Positions 48,556 to 58,247 of a DNA stretch of 64,000 nt are shown here, in pieces; positions within the stretch are counted from its first letter, which is position 1, and every line of letters begins with the position of its first letter. This DNA is from Chromatiales bacterium (GTDB lineage Bacteria > Pseudomonadota > Gammaproteobacteria > UBA6429 > Thiohalophilaceae). The position numbers and the translations under genes were made by a program. The notes beneath the pieces are model-generated. The model saw only the letters and a program-made list of their open reading frames with translations, searched no databases and was not told where the DNA came from. Location of the stretch: assembly GCA_027076325.1 (NCBI GenBank), contig JALTJZ010000005.1, positions 162,494 to 226,493 of the forward strand, read 5' to 3'.

Positions 48556-50694
48556 CTACTCTGAAGACTCATTAAGCGTAGGTGGCACCACCTCTGCAAA
48601 CCCATCTTCTTTATCCTTAACAACCTGTGGTGTTTTTTTAGCAATCGACGGTGGCAAGCGAATTGTGTTGTCCGTTGTTTTGATGGTTTTACCATCAATA
48701 ACCGGGGGCATAAGAATCTGGGTTTCTGCCTCTGTCGATTCATCATAAGCAGGGGGTAAAGTTAAAAATTCTTTGAATTCAGGTAATAGTGGTGACTGTT
48801 CGTCAGCCATTAACTTAACACCGCGCTCCCGTATAGCAAGTTGCTTAGTTCGAATATAATTATACTTTTCGTTGGTTAAGCTTCTTAACATTGCATCATC
48901 CTTCATTATCTGAGGATGGATAAAAACCATTAAATTTGTTTTAACCTTGGTTGTTTTATTGTAGCGAAACAATAAACCTAAAAGAGGTATTTCACCTAAA
49001 ACTGGTACGCGTTGTTCATCTTCACGAAGTGTTTCTTCGATTAACCCGCCTAAAACAACGATACCACCATCTTCAACCATCACCGTTGTTTCGATAGAAC
49101 GCTTGTTAGTAATAAGATCGGCACCCACCGTACTGGGGCTTAGGCTTGAAACCTCCTGCTTAACATCCAGTTTAATGGCATTACCTTCATTAATTTGTGG
49201 CTTAATTTTTAGCGTTAAACCTACATCCTGACGTTGAATGGTTGTAAATGGATTCGTTGGATTTGCTCCCCCTCCCCCAGGGCTGGTGAATGCGCCGGTA
49301 ATAAAGGGCACATTCTGCCCAACGACTATTTCAGCTTCTTTATTGTCAATAGTAACCAGGCTGGGGGTTGATAAAATATTGGTACCGACATCCGCCGATA
49401 AAGCTCTTATTAATGCACCAATACGACTTGTACCAATAAAATCTCCCACACCTAAACTTAAGCCAGATGCAACCGGCGGTGTATCCAACAGCAAGTTCGC
49501 TGCGCTATAGCCATTGTCAAAATTAATTAACCCAACAGGCCGGGTAGAATTTGCACCGCCACCGGCCCACTGAACACCCAGCTCTCTAGTCGACTCTTCT
49601 GAAACCTCAGCGATAACGGCCTCGACCAGTACCTGTGCCCGTCGAATATCCAGACGCTGAATAACGGTTTTTAATGAACGCACAATATTAGCAGGCGCCG
49701 AAATAACCAGTGAATTAGTACTCTCATGCGCCTCAATGATAACACCAGTAGACGGGGTTGTTGCTGCTGATTTTTTCCCTTTACCCGCAGTAAGAATACT
49801 TTTACTGATTCCTGTTAAGACCGGCACCATATCTTTTGCAACGGCATTACGTAAATAAATAACATGCGTATTGCCACTAAATTCCAGTGGCGTATCCAGG
49901 TGCGAGATAAGCGCCCTTGTACGAACCCGTGAAGATCTTGGCCCACCTAGTAAAATACTGTTAGTACGATCATCTGCAATAACATTGATATTCTGTTTTT
50001 GTTTTGGATTTATACTTGCCAGTTGCTGCATCACTCTAACAACTTCGGTTGCTGTCGCATGTTCTAGTGGTATAACTTCAACGTCAGTACCTGTTGCCTG
50101 ATCAATACGCCTGATAATTTTCTCTATACGAGAAATATTGGCCGCACTATCGGAAATAACCAGCACATTCGATGCAGGATATGCAGCTAAATGCCCGCGT
50201 TGCGGAACAAGCGGCCGTAAAATAGGCACCAGTTGTGCTGCATCAATATAGCGCACTTCAATAACACGCGTCACAAAGGCATCACCACCTTTATAGACCC
50301 GCTTATTCATAAAAGGGATTGCATCCTGCTTTGCATTCACCTCAGGTACAATTTTAGTAACATTGGAGCCAACAACAGCAGCAAAACCATGCACTTTTAA
50401 AACAGAAAGAAAAACCTGATAAACATCATCACTTGGCATTTCTTTATTTGAAATAATTGTAACCTTGCCTTTTACCCGCGGGTCAATAATAAAATTAATC
50501 CCGGTAATACGCGAAACTGCATTAATCAGGGCATTAATATCGGCATCAACAAAGTTTAATGTGTATGTTTGTTTTGCCGCACTGTCAGCAGTAACATTTT
50601 TTGTATTAATAACCGGGGCTGCAACAGCTAAACTTTGCCCACTAATCAGCAAAACCAGCACGGCAATGATTTTTAATAATTTTTTAAATAACAC
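48556..50694 (-). CDS. gspD: Type II secretion system secretin D
   Basis: GspD is the outer-membrane channel. The 712-residue protein has a signal peptide ([21 protein letters not shown]) and N0 to N3 domains in order ([74 protein letters not shown]). The secretin domain ends in [18 protein letters not shown]-terminal tail of about 90 polar residues, which could hold a pilotin-binding S-domain, follows. No pilotin gene is seen here. Confidence 0.94.
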   Translation of the reverse strand: MLFKKLLKIIAVLVLLISGQSLAVAAPVINTKNVTADSAAKQTYTLNFVDADINALINAVSRITGINFIIDPRVKGKVTIISNKEMPSDDVYQVFLSVLKVHGFAAVVGSNVTKIVPEVNAKQDAIPFMNKRVYKGGDAFVTRVIEVRYIDAAQLVPILRPLVPQRGHLAAYPASNVLVISDSAANISRIEKIIRRIDQATGTDVEVIPLEHATATEVVRVMQQLASINPKQKQNINVIADDRTNSILLGGPRSSRVRTRALISHLDTPLEFSGNTHVIYLRNAVAKDMVPVLTGISKSILTAGKGKKSAATTPSTGVIIEAHESTNSLVISAPANIVRSLKTVIQRLDIRRAQVLVEAVIAEVSEESTRELGVQWAGGGANSTRPVGLINFDNGYSAANLLLDTPPVASGLSLGVGDFIGTSRIGALIRALSADVGTNILSTPSLVTIDNKEAEIVVGQNVPFITGAFTSPGGGGANPTNPFTTIQRQDVGLTLKIKPQINEGNAIKLDVKQEVSSLSPSTVGADLITNKRSIETTVMVEDGGIVVLGGLIEETLREDEQRVPVLGEIPLLGLLFRYNKTTKVKTNLMVFIHPQIMKDDAMLRSLTNEKYNYIRTKQLAIRERGVKLMADEQSPLLPEFKEFLTLPPAYDESTEAETQILMPPVIDGKTIKTTDNTIRLPPSIAKKTPQVVKDKEDGFAEVVPPTLNESSE

Positions 50695-50744
50695 TTTTAT
50701 ACTTCTTTTACATTAATAACTAATTTATCTAACTCTTGCATGTA

Positions 50745-51665
50745 CTACATCTGCACGTTAACTGTTTGAGGAATACCTTTACGCTTAAAATCTATACTTA
50801 ACGGTGTTCCATTTTTTAAGGCATTCAATAATTCATCGTAAGCTGCGCTCATGTTATCACTGATTGAAGTACCATTTATTGCCGTTATTACATCCGTTGG
50901 TAGCAAACCTAAGCTCTGCATTACCGTTGGGTCATTATAATTAAAGGTAAAACCTTCCGTTGAACCATCTACCTTATTAACAACCGGCTCAAGGCGTGCA
51001 TTTTCCATAAAATCCTGTGGAGACTTAATAAACGTTTGTCTGATTTTCTTTAGCCTGTTGTTTACCGGCATTGTGCGCACACTGCGGCGAGCAGTGGCAC
51101 CTGAAGATACAATGGGAGTGTTATTCAGCTCCTTTTGCGGTAATGCTAAGGATTCTAAACGACCATTACGGTTTAAAATAACTTCTGTTGGTCGCACTTC
51201 ATGTAAAACTGCACCACCAGGTAAACGCTCACCAACATTAAAGGTACGACCTTTTGCTGTTGCACTTTCCGAAATAATCGCAAACGCTTTTAAAGGATTC
51301 GTTGATGCAAACACACCTTTTAATACAAGCCGTAGCCTGGTTTTAGTAATGTTGACGGAATTAACGCCAGACTTACCCTGCGCCATTCCAAATAAGTGCA
51401 GCCGCCCAACTGAACTTAGCCGCGCGATGGTTTGCGACTGGTTTATAGTAACAGGAGATGGGCTGGCAGATACTTTATACTCTGTAGTCGGTGCCAATAT
51501 AAGCCAGGTTAAACCTGCTGCCGACTTCGTCAGCAGCACAATAAAAAACACATTTAACCAAAAAGGAACATGAGTCACCCAGCCTGCCTGTAAAATGGCA
51601 ACAGGATCCCGTTTACTCAAAAATTGAGTAAATCGCTGGTTTAAACGTGCTTCTTCAACTGTCAT
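50745..51665 (-). CDS. gspC: Type II secretion system protein C
   Basis: GspC links the inner platform to the secretin and helps choose substrates. The 306-residue protein has one membrane segment at about 32-55 and the HR domain (RLHLFGMAQGK, LRLVLKGVFAS, and VGERLPGGAVLHEV). A C-terminal PDZ domain at about 215-306 contains LGLLPTDVITAINGTSI. It is first in the twelve-gene gsp run and divergent from pilA across 441 bp. Confidence 0.92.
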   Translation of the reverse strand: MTVEEARLNQRFTQFLSKRDPVAILQAGWVTHVPFWLNVFFIVLLTKSAAGLTWLILAPTTEYKVSASPSPVTINQSQTIARLSSVGRLHLFGMAQGKSGVNSVNITKTRLRLVLKGVFASTNPLKAFAIISESATAKGRTFNVGERLPGGAVLHEVRPTEVILNRNGRLESLALPQKELNNTPIVSSGATARRSVRTMPVNNRLKKIRQTFIKSPQDFMENARLEPVVNKVDGSTEGFTFNYNDPTVMQSLGLLPTDVITAINGTSISDNMSAAYDELLNALKNGTPLSIDFKRKGIPQTVNVQM

Positions 51666-52106
51666 CGGTATTGGCGTCCGTATTCATCCCACTTATTCGT
51701 TGCTTACTTATTGACCAAACTAATCAAAATGAAGCAACATCCATAAATTGTAAAAAAACAAATTGTTTAACTTTACTTTTTACCCCTAATTCATCAAAAT
51801 ATCAATTAGTTATAGAGTATAGTTAAAAATGTTTCGAGATGTAAGAAATAATTACTTAATTTTTTATAAAACTGGCCGAAAACTAGGTATAAAGTATATT
51901 TCATCTCGATGGCAATGTAGATGACTCAGTCATCAAAACGCTGGCAAAAAGCAACCCATAGAAACCAGTGAAATTATATAACTTATTGTTTTTCAATGGA
52001 ATAATTAAGTTGCGGTGACTCACACTTTGGGACTCCAAAACTGTATTACCCCATTTGCTGTGCTAAGCTATATTATTAAGGTGTTACATATTAGCAGGAA
52101 TAAAAC
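51666..52106. other. Spacer between divergent gspC and pilA
   Basis: No gene is seen in these 441 bp. A perfect odd palindrome lies at 51920-51934, listed separately. The region should hold the gspC operon promoter on the minus strand and the pilA promoter on the plus strand. A GG-to-GC pair at 51998-52013 resembles the sigma-54 pattern but has 12 instead of 10 bases between the doublets. AGCAGGA precedes the pilA start at normal distance. Confidence 0.6.
51920..51934. promoter_or_regulatory. Perfect palindrome GATGACTCAGTCATC, possible operator
   Basis: GATGACT and AGTCATC are exact reverse complements around a single C. The site lies about 255 bp from the gspC start and 172 bp from the pilA start. 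Such an odd palindrome could bind a dimeric regulator, but no family was recognised and no second copy was found nearby. Confidence 0.4.
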
Positions 52107-52619
52107 ATGAAAAAGACTCAGCCACAAATACACAATCACCTGAATCCAAATATAGCAACGGGTTTTACACTGATAGAACTAATGGTTGCGGTTGCAATTA
52201 TTGCCATTATCGCTGCTATCGCTATTCCAGCTTATAATAGCTATATTACATCTGCGCGCTTAAGCGAATGTGCCAATGAAGTGACGGCCATTAAACTGGC
52301 TCAAAAACAGTATTTCCTGGAAAATAACCGGTTTTTTCCAAACCCCGATGGAACAGTCACTAGCGTTGGTTCAGATTACACCACAATTGAAGCGCAAAGC
52401 GGTGGGTATTTTCGTTCTACCTACCGTGAATTCGGTGGGGTAGCGGGCATTGGTGGGGCTCAATATCTTGCACATGTTAACTGTGATTTTACTGTAACCA
52501 CACCCGATCCTGCGGGAGGCGCACTTGCTATCAGTTACGCTATTACTGTCACCGCCACACCAGGCGGAAATCTGGTGGGGGTTCCTGAAGTAGCCGCTTT
52601 AAACACAGCCGCTGACTAA
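52107..52619 (+). CDS. pilA: Type IV pilin (major pilin candidate)
   Basis: The 170-residue prepilin has a 19-residue leader and the cleavage site ATG|FTLIELMVAVAI, with the key glutamate at mature position 5. The hydrophobic helix is followed by a globular domain. The mature protein has 151 residues and only two cysteines, at mature positions 36 and 107. The second is not near the C terminus, so the usual C-terminal disulfide loop of Pseudomonas and Neisseria pilins is absent or differently built. AGGA precedes the ATG. The gene lies 48 bp upstream of pilB, as in many gammaproteobacteria. Confidence 0.9.
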   Translation: MKKTQPQIHNHLNPNIATGFTLIELMVAVAIIAIIAAIAIPAYNSYITSARLSECANEVTAIKLAQKQYFLENNRFFPNPDGTVTSVGSDYTTIEAQSGGYFRSTYREFGGVAGIGGAQYLAHVNCDFTVTTPDPAGGALAISYAITVTATPGGNLVGVPEVAALNTAAD

Positions 52620-52667
52620 AATATATTTTTAATGATAAATAATTATAAATCCGGGTTAAATCAATAA

Positions 52668-54386
52668 ATGGCAACTCCAAATGCAAAAATACAACTGGGT
52701 GGTCTTGCACGAAAATTGGTACAAGATGGCATTATCGACGAAAACGCTGCCATTGATGCACAAGCAGCGGCAATAAAAAATAAAATTCCCTTTGTTTCCT
52801 ATATTGTGCAACAAAATCTGGCGGACAGTTATAAAATTGCTGAAGCTGCCTCGACAGAGTTTGGTGTCCCCGTTGTTAATCTTGATGCTATCGATATTGA
52901 ATCAGATGTCATTAAACTGGTAAAAGAAAGCCTGGTTCGCAAACATAATACCCTGCCATTATTTAAACGCGGTAACCGTTTATTTATCGCAGTTTCTGAC
53001 CCCACTTTATTGCAAGCCATTGATGAAGTTAAATTCCATGTTGGCATGTCAACTGAAGCTATTCTGGTTGAAGAGGATAAGCTGCAGCGTGTTATTAATA
53101 AATCCATGGAAGACAATGACACTTCCCTCTCGGAGCTAACTGATGGGGATTATGACGACCTTGATTATGTTGATGAAGATGCCGAAACAAATGCAGACGA
53201 TGCCTCTGATTCTGATGTGGATGACGCCCCTGTAGTCCGCTTTGTGAACAAAGTACTGCTCGATGCAATTAACAAAGGCGCTTCGGATATCCACTTTGAA
53301 CCTTATGAAAAAAATTACCGAGTACGCTTCCGCATGGACGGAGTTCTCAATGAAGTGGCAACCCCACCTATTGGAATGTCCAATAAGTTAGCGGCACGTT
53401 TAAAAGTTATGTCACGCCTTGATATATCAGAACGCCGTATTCCACAAGATGGCCGGATTAAACTTAATCTGTCCAAGAACCGTTCTATCGATTTTCGTGT
53501 GAATACCTGTCCGACGCTCTTTGGTGAAAAAATAGTTTTACGAATACTCGATCCAAACAGTGCAAAGATGGGCATTGAAGCCTTAGGCTTTGAAGATGCA
53601 CAAAAAGAACTCTATCTCAACGCACTAACAAAACCCTATGGCATGATTCTGGTAACCGGCCCTACCGGATCAGGTAAAACAGTATCGCTGTACACCGGTG
53701 TTAATATACTGAATCAACCCGGAGTGAATATATCAACCGCCGAAGATCCGGTTGAAATCAACATGCCAGGAATAAATCAGGTTAATGTAAATAATAAAGT
53801 TGGGCTGGATTTCTCAAGTGCTTTACGGGCATTCCTTCGTCAGGATCCAGATATTATTCTGGTTGGTGAGATTCGAGATCTTGAAACTGCCGAAATAGCC
53901 ATTAAAGCCGCACAAACCGGTCACCTGGTATTATCCACCTTGCATACCAATGACGCGCCACAAACACTTACTCGTTTACTCAATATGGGTGTTCCCGGTT
54001 ATAATATTGCCTCTTCCGTACATTTAATTGTGGCACAACGCTTATGCCGACGTTTATGCCCCCATTGCAAAAAAACTCTGGATATTCCCAAAGAAGCCTT
54101 ACTCGAAGAAGGCTTTACTAAAGAAGAAATAAAGCAAGGGCTCACAATCTATGGGCCAAAAGGGTGTGACCAATGCTCTGAAGGCTACAAAGGCCGTGTT
54201 GGTATTTACCAGGTTATGCCTGTTTCTGAAGAAATGGGGCGTATTATAATGGAAGGGGGCAATGCAATGGTTCTAAGCGAACAGGCACAAAAAGAAGGCA
54301 TCCCGGATTTGCGGCAGTCTGGCCTAAAAAAAGTAAAAGATGGTATGACCAGCCTTGATGAGATTAATCGTGTTACAAAAGAATAG
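52668..54386 (+). CDS. pilB: Type IV pilus extension ATPase PilB
   Basis: PilB drives pilus polymerisation. The 572-residue protein has an N-terminal GspE-N-like domain (about 20-150), an acidic linker (DGDYDDLDYVDEDAE) and the motor domain. The motor has ASDIHFEPYEK, Walker [44 protein letters not shown] and the zinc module CPHCKK...CDQC. Length is normal. It is followed by pilC after 51 bp. Confidence 0.95.
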   Translation: MATPNAKIQLGGLARKLVQDGIIDENAAIDAQAAAIKNKIPFVSYIVQQNLADSYKIAEAASTEFGVPVVNLDAIDIESDVIKLVKESLVRKHNTLPLFKRGNRLFIAVSDPTLLQAIDEVKFHVGMSTEAILVEEDKLQRVINKSMEDNDTSLSELTDGDYDDLDYVDEDAETNADDASDSDVDDAPVVRFVNKVLLDAINKGASDIHFEPYEKNYRVRFRMDGVLNEVATPPIGMSNKLAARLKVMSRLDISERRIPQDGRIKLNLSKNRSIDFRVNTCPTLFGEKIVLRILDPNSAKMGIEALGFEDAQKELYLNALTKPYGMILVTGPTGSGKTVSLYTGVNILNQPGVNISTAEDPVEINMPGINQVNVNNKVGLDFSSALRAFLRQDPDIILVGEIRDLETAEIAIKAAQTGHLVLSTLHTNDAPQTLTRLLNMGVPGYNIASSVHLIVAQRLCRRLCPHCKKTLDIPKEALLEEGFTKEEIKQGLTIYGPKGCDQCSEGYKGRVGIYQVMPVSEEMGRIIMEGGNAMVLSEQAQKEGIPDLRQSGLKKVKDGMTSLDEINRVTKE

Positions 54387-54437
54387 CTTCTCATTTACTA
54401 TATAATAATAACATAGCGGTACATAAGGAAAACGCAC

Positions 54438-55664
54438 ATGGCGACTAAAGCAAAAAAACAAGATGTCTTTATCTGGGAAGGTAAGGATAATAAAGGAAAA
54501 AAGGTCAAAGGAGAATCGCGTGGTGCAAATATATCCCTGGTCAAAGCCACGCTACGTCGTCAGGGAATCAACCCCAGTAAAATTAAAAAGAAAGCAAAAC
54601 CATTGTTTGGTGGAGGCAAAGGCCGGGTCAAAGCAAAAGATATTGCTATTTTTAGTCGCCAGTTAGCAACGATGATGGATGCCGGTGTGCCTCTTGTGCA
54701 AGGCTTTGAGATTATTGGTCGTGGCCACGAAAATAAGGCCATGCAAGATCTGCTTCTGGCAATTAAAGCCGATATTGAAGGCGGTAGTAATTTGTCGGAT
54801 GCCCTCGCAAAGCATCCCTACCATTTTGACGAACTTTATTGTAACCTCGTACAAGCAGGTGAACATGCCGGTATCCTTGACACCATCCTTGATAAAATTG
54901 CAACCTACAAGGAAAAAACCGAATCAATAAAAGGTAAAATTAAGAAAGCACTGTTCTACCCAGCCGCTGTTATTGCTGTGTCTTTTATTATTACTGCCAT
55001 CTTAATGATTTTTGTAATCCCAATGTTTGAAAAATTATTTATGGGGTTCGGTGCCGATCTACCAGCCATTACCCGCTTTGTTATCAACCTTTCACAGTTT
55101 TTCCAGGTGTGGTGGTGGGCTGTTTTCGGCGGCATAGGGCTAGCGATTTATGGTTTGATAGAATTAAAAAAACGCTCACCTAAATTTAACCACATGCTCG
55201 ACCGCGGTATGCTTAAAATGCCAATTATTGGTAATATTCTGGAAAAAGCAGCCATTGCACGCTTCTCACGAACGCTGGCAACCATGTTTGCTGCCGGTGT
55301 TCCCCTGGTTGAAGCGATGGTCTCAGTTGCAGGTGCAGTGGGTAACGTTGTCTTTAAAGACGCTGTCCTTGTTATGAAAGACGAAGTAGCAACCGGTACC
55401 CAACTGAATGTTGCCATGAATCAATCTGGACTCTTTCCCAATATGGTTGTGCAAATGGCAGCCATTGGTGAAGAAGCCGGCTCCGTTGATATCATGCTAA
55501 GTAAAGTTGCTGATTTTTATGAAGAAGAAGTGGATAATGCGGTAGACAGCATGAGTAGTTTACTTGAACCCCTTATTATGGCTATTTTGGGTGTACTTAT
55601 TGGTGGTCTGGTTATCGCAATGTACATGCCTATCTTCCAAATGGGCAAAATTGTTAGTGGATAA
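54438..55664 (+). CDS. pilC: Type IV pilus inner-membrane platform protein PilC
   Basis: PilC is the GspF-like platform on which PilB works. The 408-residue protein has two helical cytoplasmic domains (IFSRQLATMMDAGVPLVQGF and ARFSRTLATMFAAGVPLVEA) and three membrane segments at about 174-200, 217-240 and 380-400. The basic N terminus (MATKAKKQDVFIWEGKDN) is usual for PilC. It lies between pilB and pilD in the standard order. Confidence 0.94.
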   Translation: MATKAKKQDVFIWEGKDNKGKKVKGESRGANISLVKATLRRQGINPSKIKKKAKPLFGGGKGRVKAKDIAIFSRQLATMMDAGVPLVQGFEIIGRGHENKAMQDLLLAIKADIEGGSNLSDALAKHPYHFDELYCNLVQAGEHAGILDTILDKIATYKEKTESIKGKIKKALFYPAAVIAVSFIITAILMIFVIPMFEKLFMGFGADLPAITRFVINLSQFFQVWWWAVFGGIGLAIYGLIELKKRSPKFNHMLDRGMLKMPIIGNILEKAAIARFSRTLATMFAAGVPLVEAMVSVAGAVGNVVFKDAVLVMKDEVATGTQLNVAMNQSGLFPNMVVQMAAIGEEAGSVDIMLSKVADFYEEEVDNAVDSMSSLLEPLIMAILGVLIGGLVIAMYMPIFQMGKIVSG

Positions 55665-55678
55665 AAAAATAGCCTAAA

Positions 55679-56572
55679 ATGGATGCGATTGAAATACTAA
55701 ATCAAGCACCTGTGCTTGTGGCCATTATCGCTATTACTCTTGGTTTAATTTTTGGCAGTTTTTTAAATGTTGTAATACACAGACTACCTAAAATGCTAAT
55801 GCGTGAATGGTCTCAGGATTGCATTGGTTTCCTCTCAGAGCAGGATAAAACATTTACCTATAAGCAGGTAGCGCCAACCAGCGCCTATAATTTAGCTCTA
55901 CCGGCATCCAACTGCCCCAACTGTAACTATAAAATCAGCCTTCTAGAAAATATCCCGGTCCTGAGTTACCTCTACCTGAAAGGCCAGTGCAGCCAATGCG
56001 GAATAAAAATATCGCCACGCTACCCCTTTATTGAATTGCTCACCAGCCTGTTAACCTTAGCGGTTATTTTACACTATGGCTTAAGCTGGCAGGCATTTTT
56101 CGCATTACTGCTCACATGGAATTTAATCGCTCTTAGTGGTATTGATTTTGATCACCAATATCTTCCCGATAATTTGACACTGCCTTTTATCTGGTTAGGC
56201 TTACTACTTAACCTTTTTAATCTGTATACCGACATCAATAGTGCTGTAATAGGAGCCATAGCCGGATACTTAAGCCTATGGACGGTATACCAACTTTTTA
56301 AACTTATCACAAAAAAAGAAGGGATGGGCTATGGTGACTTTAAACTACTGGCCTTATTTGGTGCCTGGTTTGGCTGGCAATCACTGGGCGTTATTATTAT
56401 CCTGTCATCTGTTGCCGGCGCCATTATTGGTATCGGTTTAATACTCTTTAAGAAGCAGTCACTCAGCAAAAAAATTCCTTTTGGCCCTTACCTGGCGATT
56501 GCCGGCTGGATTTTTATGTTGTGGGGCGAAACCATTAACTCAGCCTATTTACACTATGTTGGTTTAAACTGA
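55679..56572 (+). CDS. pilD: Prepilin peptidase and N-methyltransferase PilD
   Basis: PilD cleaves prepilins and methylates the new N terminus. The 297-residue membrane protein has an N-terminal methyltransferase part with two CxxC pairs (CPNCNY and CSQCGI) and the peptidase aspartates in GIDFDHQYLPD and GYGDFKLLALFGAW. It has about eight membrane segments. Since the gsp operon lacks a peptidase gene, PilD probably processes both PilA and GspG-K. It is 14 bp after pilC and 18 bp before coaE. Confidence 0.95.
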   Translation: MDAIEILNQAPVLVAIIAITLGLIFGSFLNVVIHRLPKMLMREWSQDCIGFLSEQDKTFTYKQVAPTSAYNLALPASNCPNCNYKISLLENIPVLSYLYLKGQCSQCGIKISPRYPFIELLTSLLTLAVILHYGLSWQAFFALLLTWNLIALSGIDFDHQYLPDNLTLPFIWLGLLLNLFNLYTDINSAVIGAIAGYLSLWTVYQLFKLITKKEGMGYGDFKLLALFGAWFGWQSLGVIIILSSVAGAIIGIGLILFKKQSLSKKIPFGPYLAIAGWIFMLWGETINSAYLHYVGLN

Positions 56573-56590
56573 TTTTAAAATAATATTATA

Positions 56591-57211
56591 ATGCTAAAAA
56601 TAGGCTTAACAGGGGGAATTGGCAGCGGTAAAACAACGGTTAGCAATCTTTTTACAAAACTTGATAACAATAAAAATAAAGTTGCTATTGTCGACACTGA
56701 TATTATAGCACGTCAGATTGTTGAAGTAGACAAACCCGCTTATAAGGAAATTATCAAAATATTCGGGAAAGGGATATTAAATAAAGATGCCTCCATTAAC
56801 CGAAAAATACTACGTAATATTATATTTAATAGTCCAGAGCTAAAACAACAACTCGAAGACATTACCCACCCGAGAATTCAGGCTGAGGTTAATAGAAAAA
56901 TATCAAAGCTCAAGGCACAATACTGCATTATTGTTATCCCCTTGCTTTTTGAAACAAAATCAGACTATGCAATTGATCGTATCCTTGTTGTTGACTGCGA
57001 CACCACCACACAAATAAAGCGAACGACCCTACGAGATCAAACCACGGCACAAGATGTAGAGAATATTATTAAAGTACAGCAATCCCGGGAGTACCGGTTA
57101 AAACAGGCTGATGATATTATAAACAATAATAACGATCTTGAGCAGTTAAAACAACAAGTCCAGCAATTACACTCATTTTATCTGAAGTTAGCCAAAGAAT
57201 ATAAACCGTAA
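56591..57211 (+). CDS. coaE: Dephospho-CoA kinase
   Basis: CoaE phosphorylates dephospho-CoA in the last step of coenzyme A synthesis. The 206-residue protein has the P-loop GLTGGIGSGKTTVSN at the N terminus, VDTDIIARQIVE, and THPRIQAEV with PLLFET in the lid region. The position after pilD is conserved in gammaproteobacteria. The sequence is unusually AT-rich in this gene (many AAA and ATT codons) but intact. Confidence 0.94.
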   Translation: MLKIGLTGGIGSGKTTVSNLFTKLDNNKNKVAIVDTDIIARQIVEVDKPAYKEIIKIFGKGILNKDASINRKILRNIIFNSPELKQQLEDITHPRIQAEVNRKISKLKAQYCIIVIPLLFETKSDYAIDRILVVDCDTTTQIKRTTLRDQTTAQDVENIIKVQQSREYRLKQADDIINNNNDLEQLKQQVQQLHSFYLKLAKEYKP

Positions 57212-57276
57212 ATTTATTCAAATTAGGTTAATACTGCATATTTTTTCCTGATGTTTTTTTATATAATTGCCTCACT

Positions 57277-58044
57277 ATGGATGAAACCGTTACTTATGAA
57301 CTACCGCTAAATGAACGCATACGCACTTTTATGCGACTCGAACATTTATTCAGTCAGGCTTCCTATACACTCAGAGGCTATTCTACCTGGGATAGCCGTG
57401 CGACACTTTCATCTCTGGTTGATATTCTGGAGTTACTTGCACGAAGTGACTTTAAAAATGAACTATTGAAAGAACTGGAATTTTTACACAATGCTCTGGC
57501 CGGGTTACGTGATACCCCTGGGGTTGATTTAGCGCAACTAACAACCGTACTTGAACAGCTGACGGACTCAATATCCAGCTTACACCATACCAATGGGCAA
57601 TTAGGTTACGAGTTACGCAATAACGAACTTATCGCTACCCTGTTGCAGCGCAGTAGCGTTATCGGTGGCAGTTGCAGATTTGATATGCCAGCCTACCATT
57701 TCTGGTTGCAACAAGCAGCCGAATCACGTATACAAAAAATAGAAAACTGGTATGAACAACTCAAGATTGTAAACAGGCCTGTTGTACTTATTCTTGGCAT
57801 CCTGAGAGAAAGTGCAAGCCCAGTACAATTACAGGCAGAAAGCGGGTTCTATCAGCAATCACTTGATACCAGAACTGAAACAAAACTAATTCGGGTCTCC
57901 ATTAACAATAAACTCCCTTACTTTGCAGAATTAAGCGGAGGGAAACATCGCTTTACAATACGTTTTCTCGAACCACGTGAGGCTGGCAGACCGATGCAAA
58001 CAAACGATAATGTTAATTTTGAACTTAACTGCTGTAGTTTGTAA
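57277..58044 (+). CDS. zapD: Cell division protein ZapD
   Basis: ZapD binds and bundles FtsZ filaments at the division site. The 255-residue protein matches the family: the N-terminal YELPLNERIRTFMRLE, a helical domain and a beta domain with GGSCRFDMPAYHFWL and FELNCC at the C terminus. Gene order coaE-zapD-yacG is that of E. coli. It is separated from yacG by 3 bp. Confidence 0.93.
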   Translation: MDETVTYELPLNERIRTFMRLEHLFSQASYTLRGYSTWDSRATLSSLVDILELLARSDFKNELLKELEFLHNALAGLRDTPGVDLAQLTTVLEQLTDSISSLHHTNGQLGYELRNNELIATLLQRSSVIGGSCRFDMPAYHFWLQQAAESRIQKIENWYEQLKIVNRPVVLILGILRESASPVQLQAESGFYQQSLDTRTETKLIRVSINNKLPYFAELSGGKHRFTIRFLEPREAGRPMQTNDNVNFELNCCSL

Positions 58045-58047
58045 GAA

Positions 58048-58239
58048 ATGAATAAAATAATTAAATGCCCAACCTGCGCAAAAGAACTTAGCTGGTCTAA
58101 AGAAGAAAAGTGGCGACCCTTTTGCTGTGAACGTTGTAAACTGATTGACTTCGGAGAATGGGCCAGCGAAAACCATAGAATTAAGGGTAAACCTGCTTTC
58201 ACCGCAGAAGAACGGCACTCAACTGACGATGAGGCCTGA
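58048..58239 (+). CDS. yacG: DNA gyrase inhibitor YacG
   Basis: YacG is a small zinc protein that binds the GyrB C-terminal domain in E. coli. The 63-residue sequence has the C-x2-C-x15-C-x3-C zinc site at Cys7, Cys10, Cys26 and Cys30, with an extra Cys27. RPFCCERCKLIDFGEWASE is the family signature. The C-terminal tail is acidic, as usual. It ends 8 bp before the convergent unknown gene. Confidence 0.92.
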   Translation: MNKIIKCPTCAKELSWSKEEKWRPFCCERCKLIDFGEWASENHRIKGKPAFTAEERHSTDDEA

Positions 58240-58247
58240 ATTGTTCT

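Noticed and set aside
51058-51573. 171-codon open frame antisense to gspC
   Set aside because: It lies fully inside gspC, which has clear HR and PDZ domains; the antisense translation has no recognisable domain.
51997-52013. Possible sigma-54 promoter before pilA (TGG...TTGC)
   Set aside because: The GG and GC doublets are 12 bases apart instead of the required 10, and no better match was found in the spacer.
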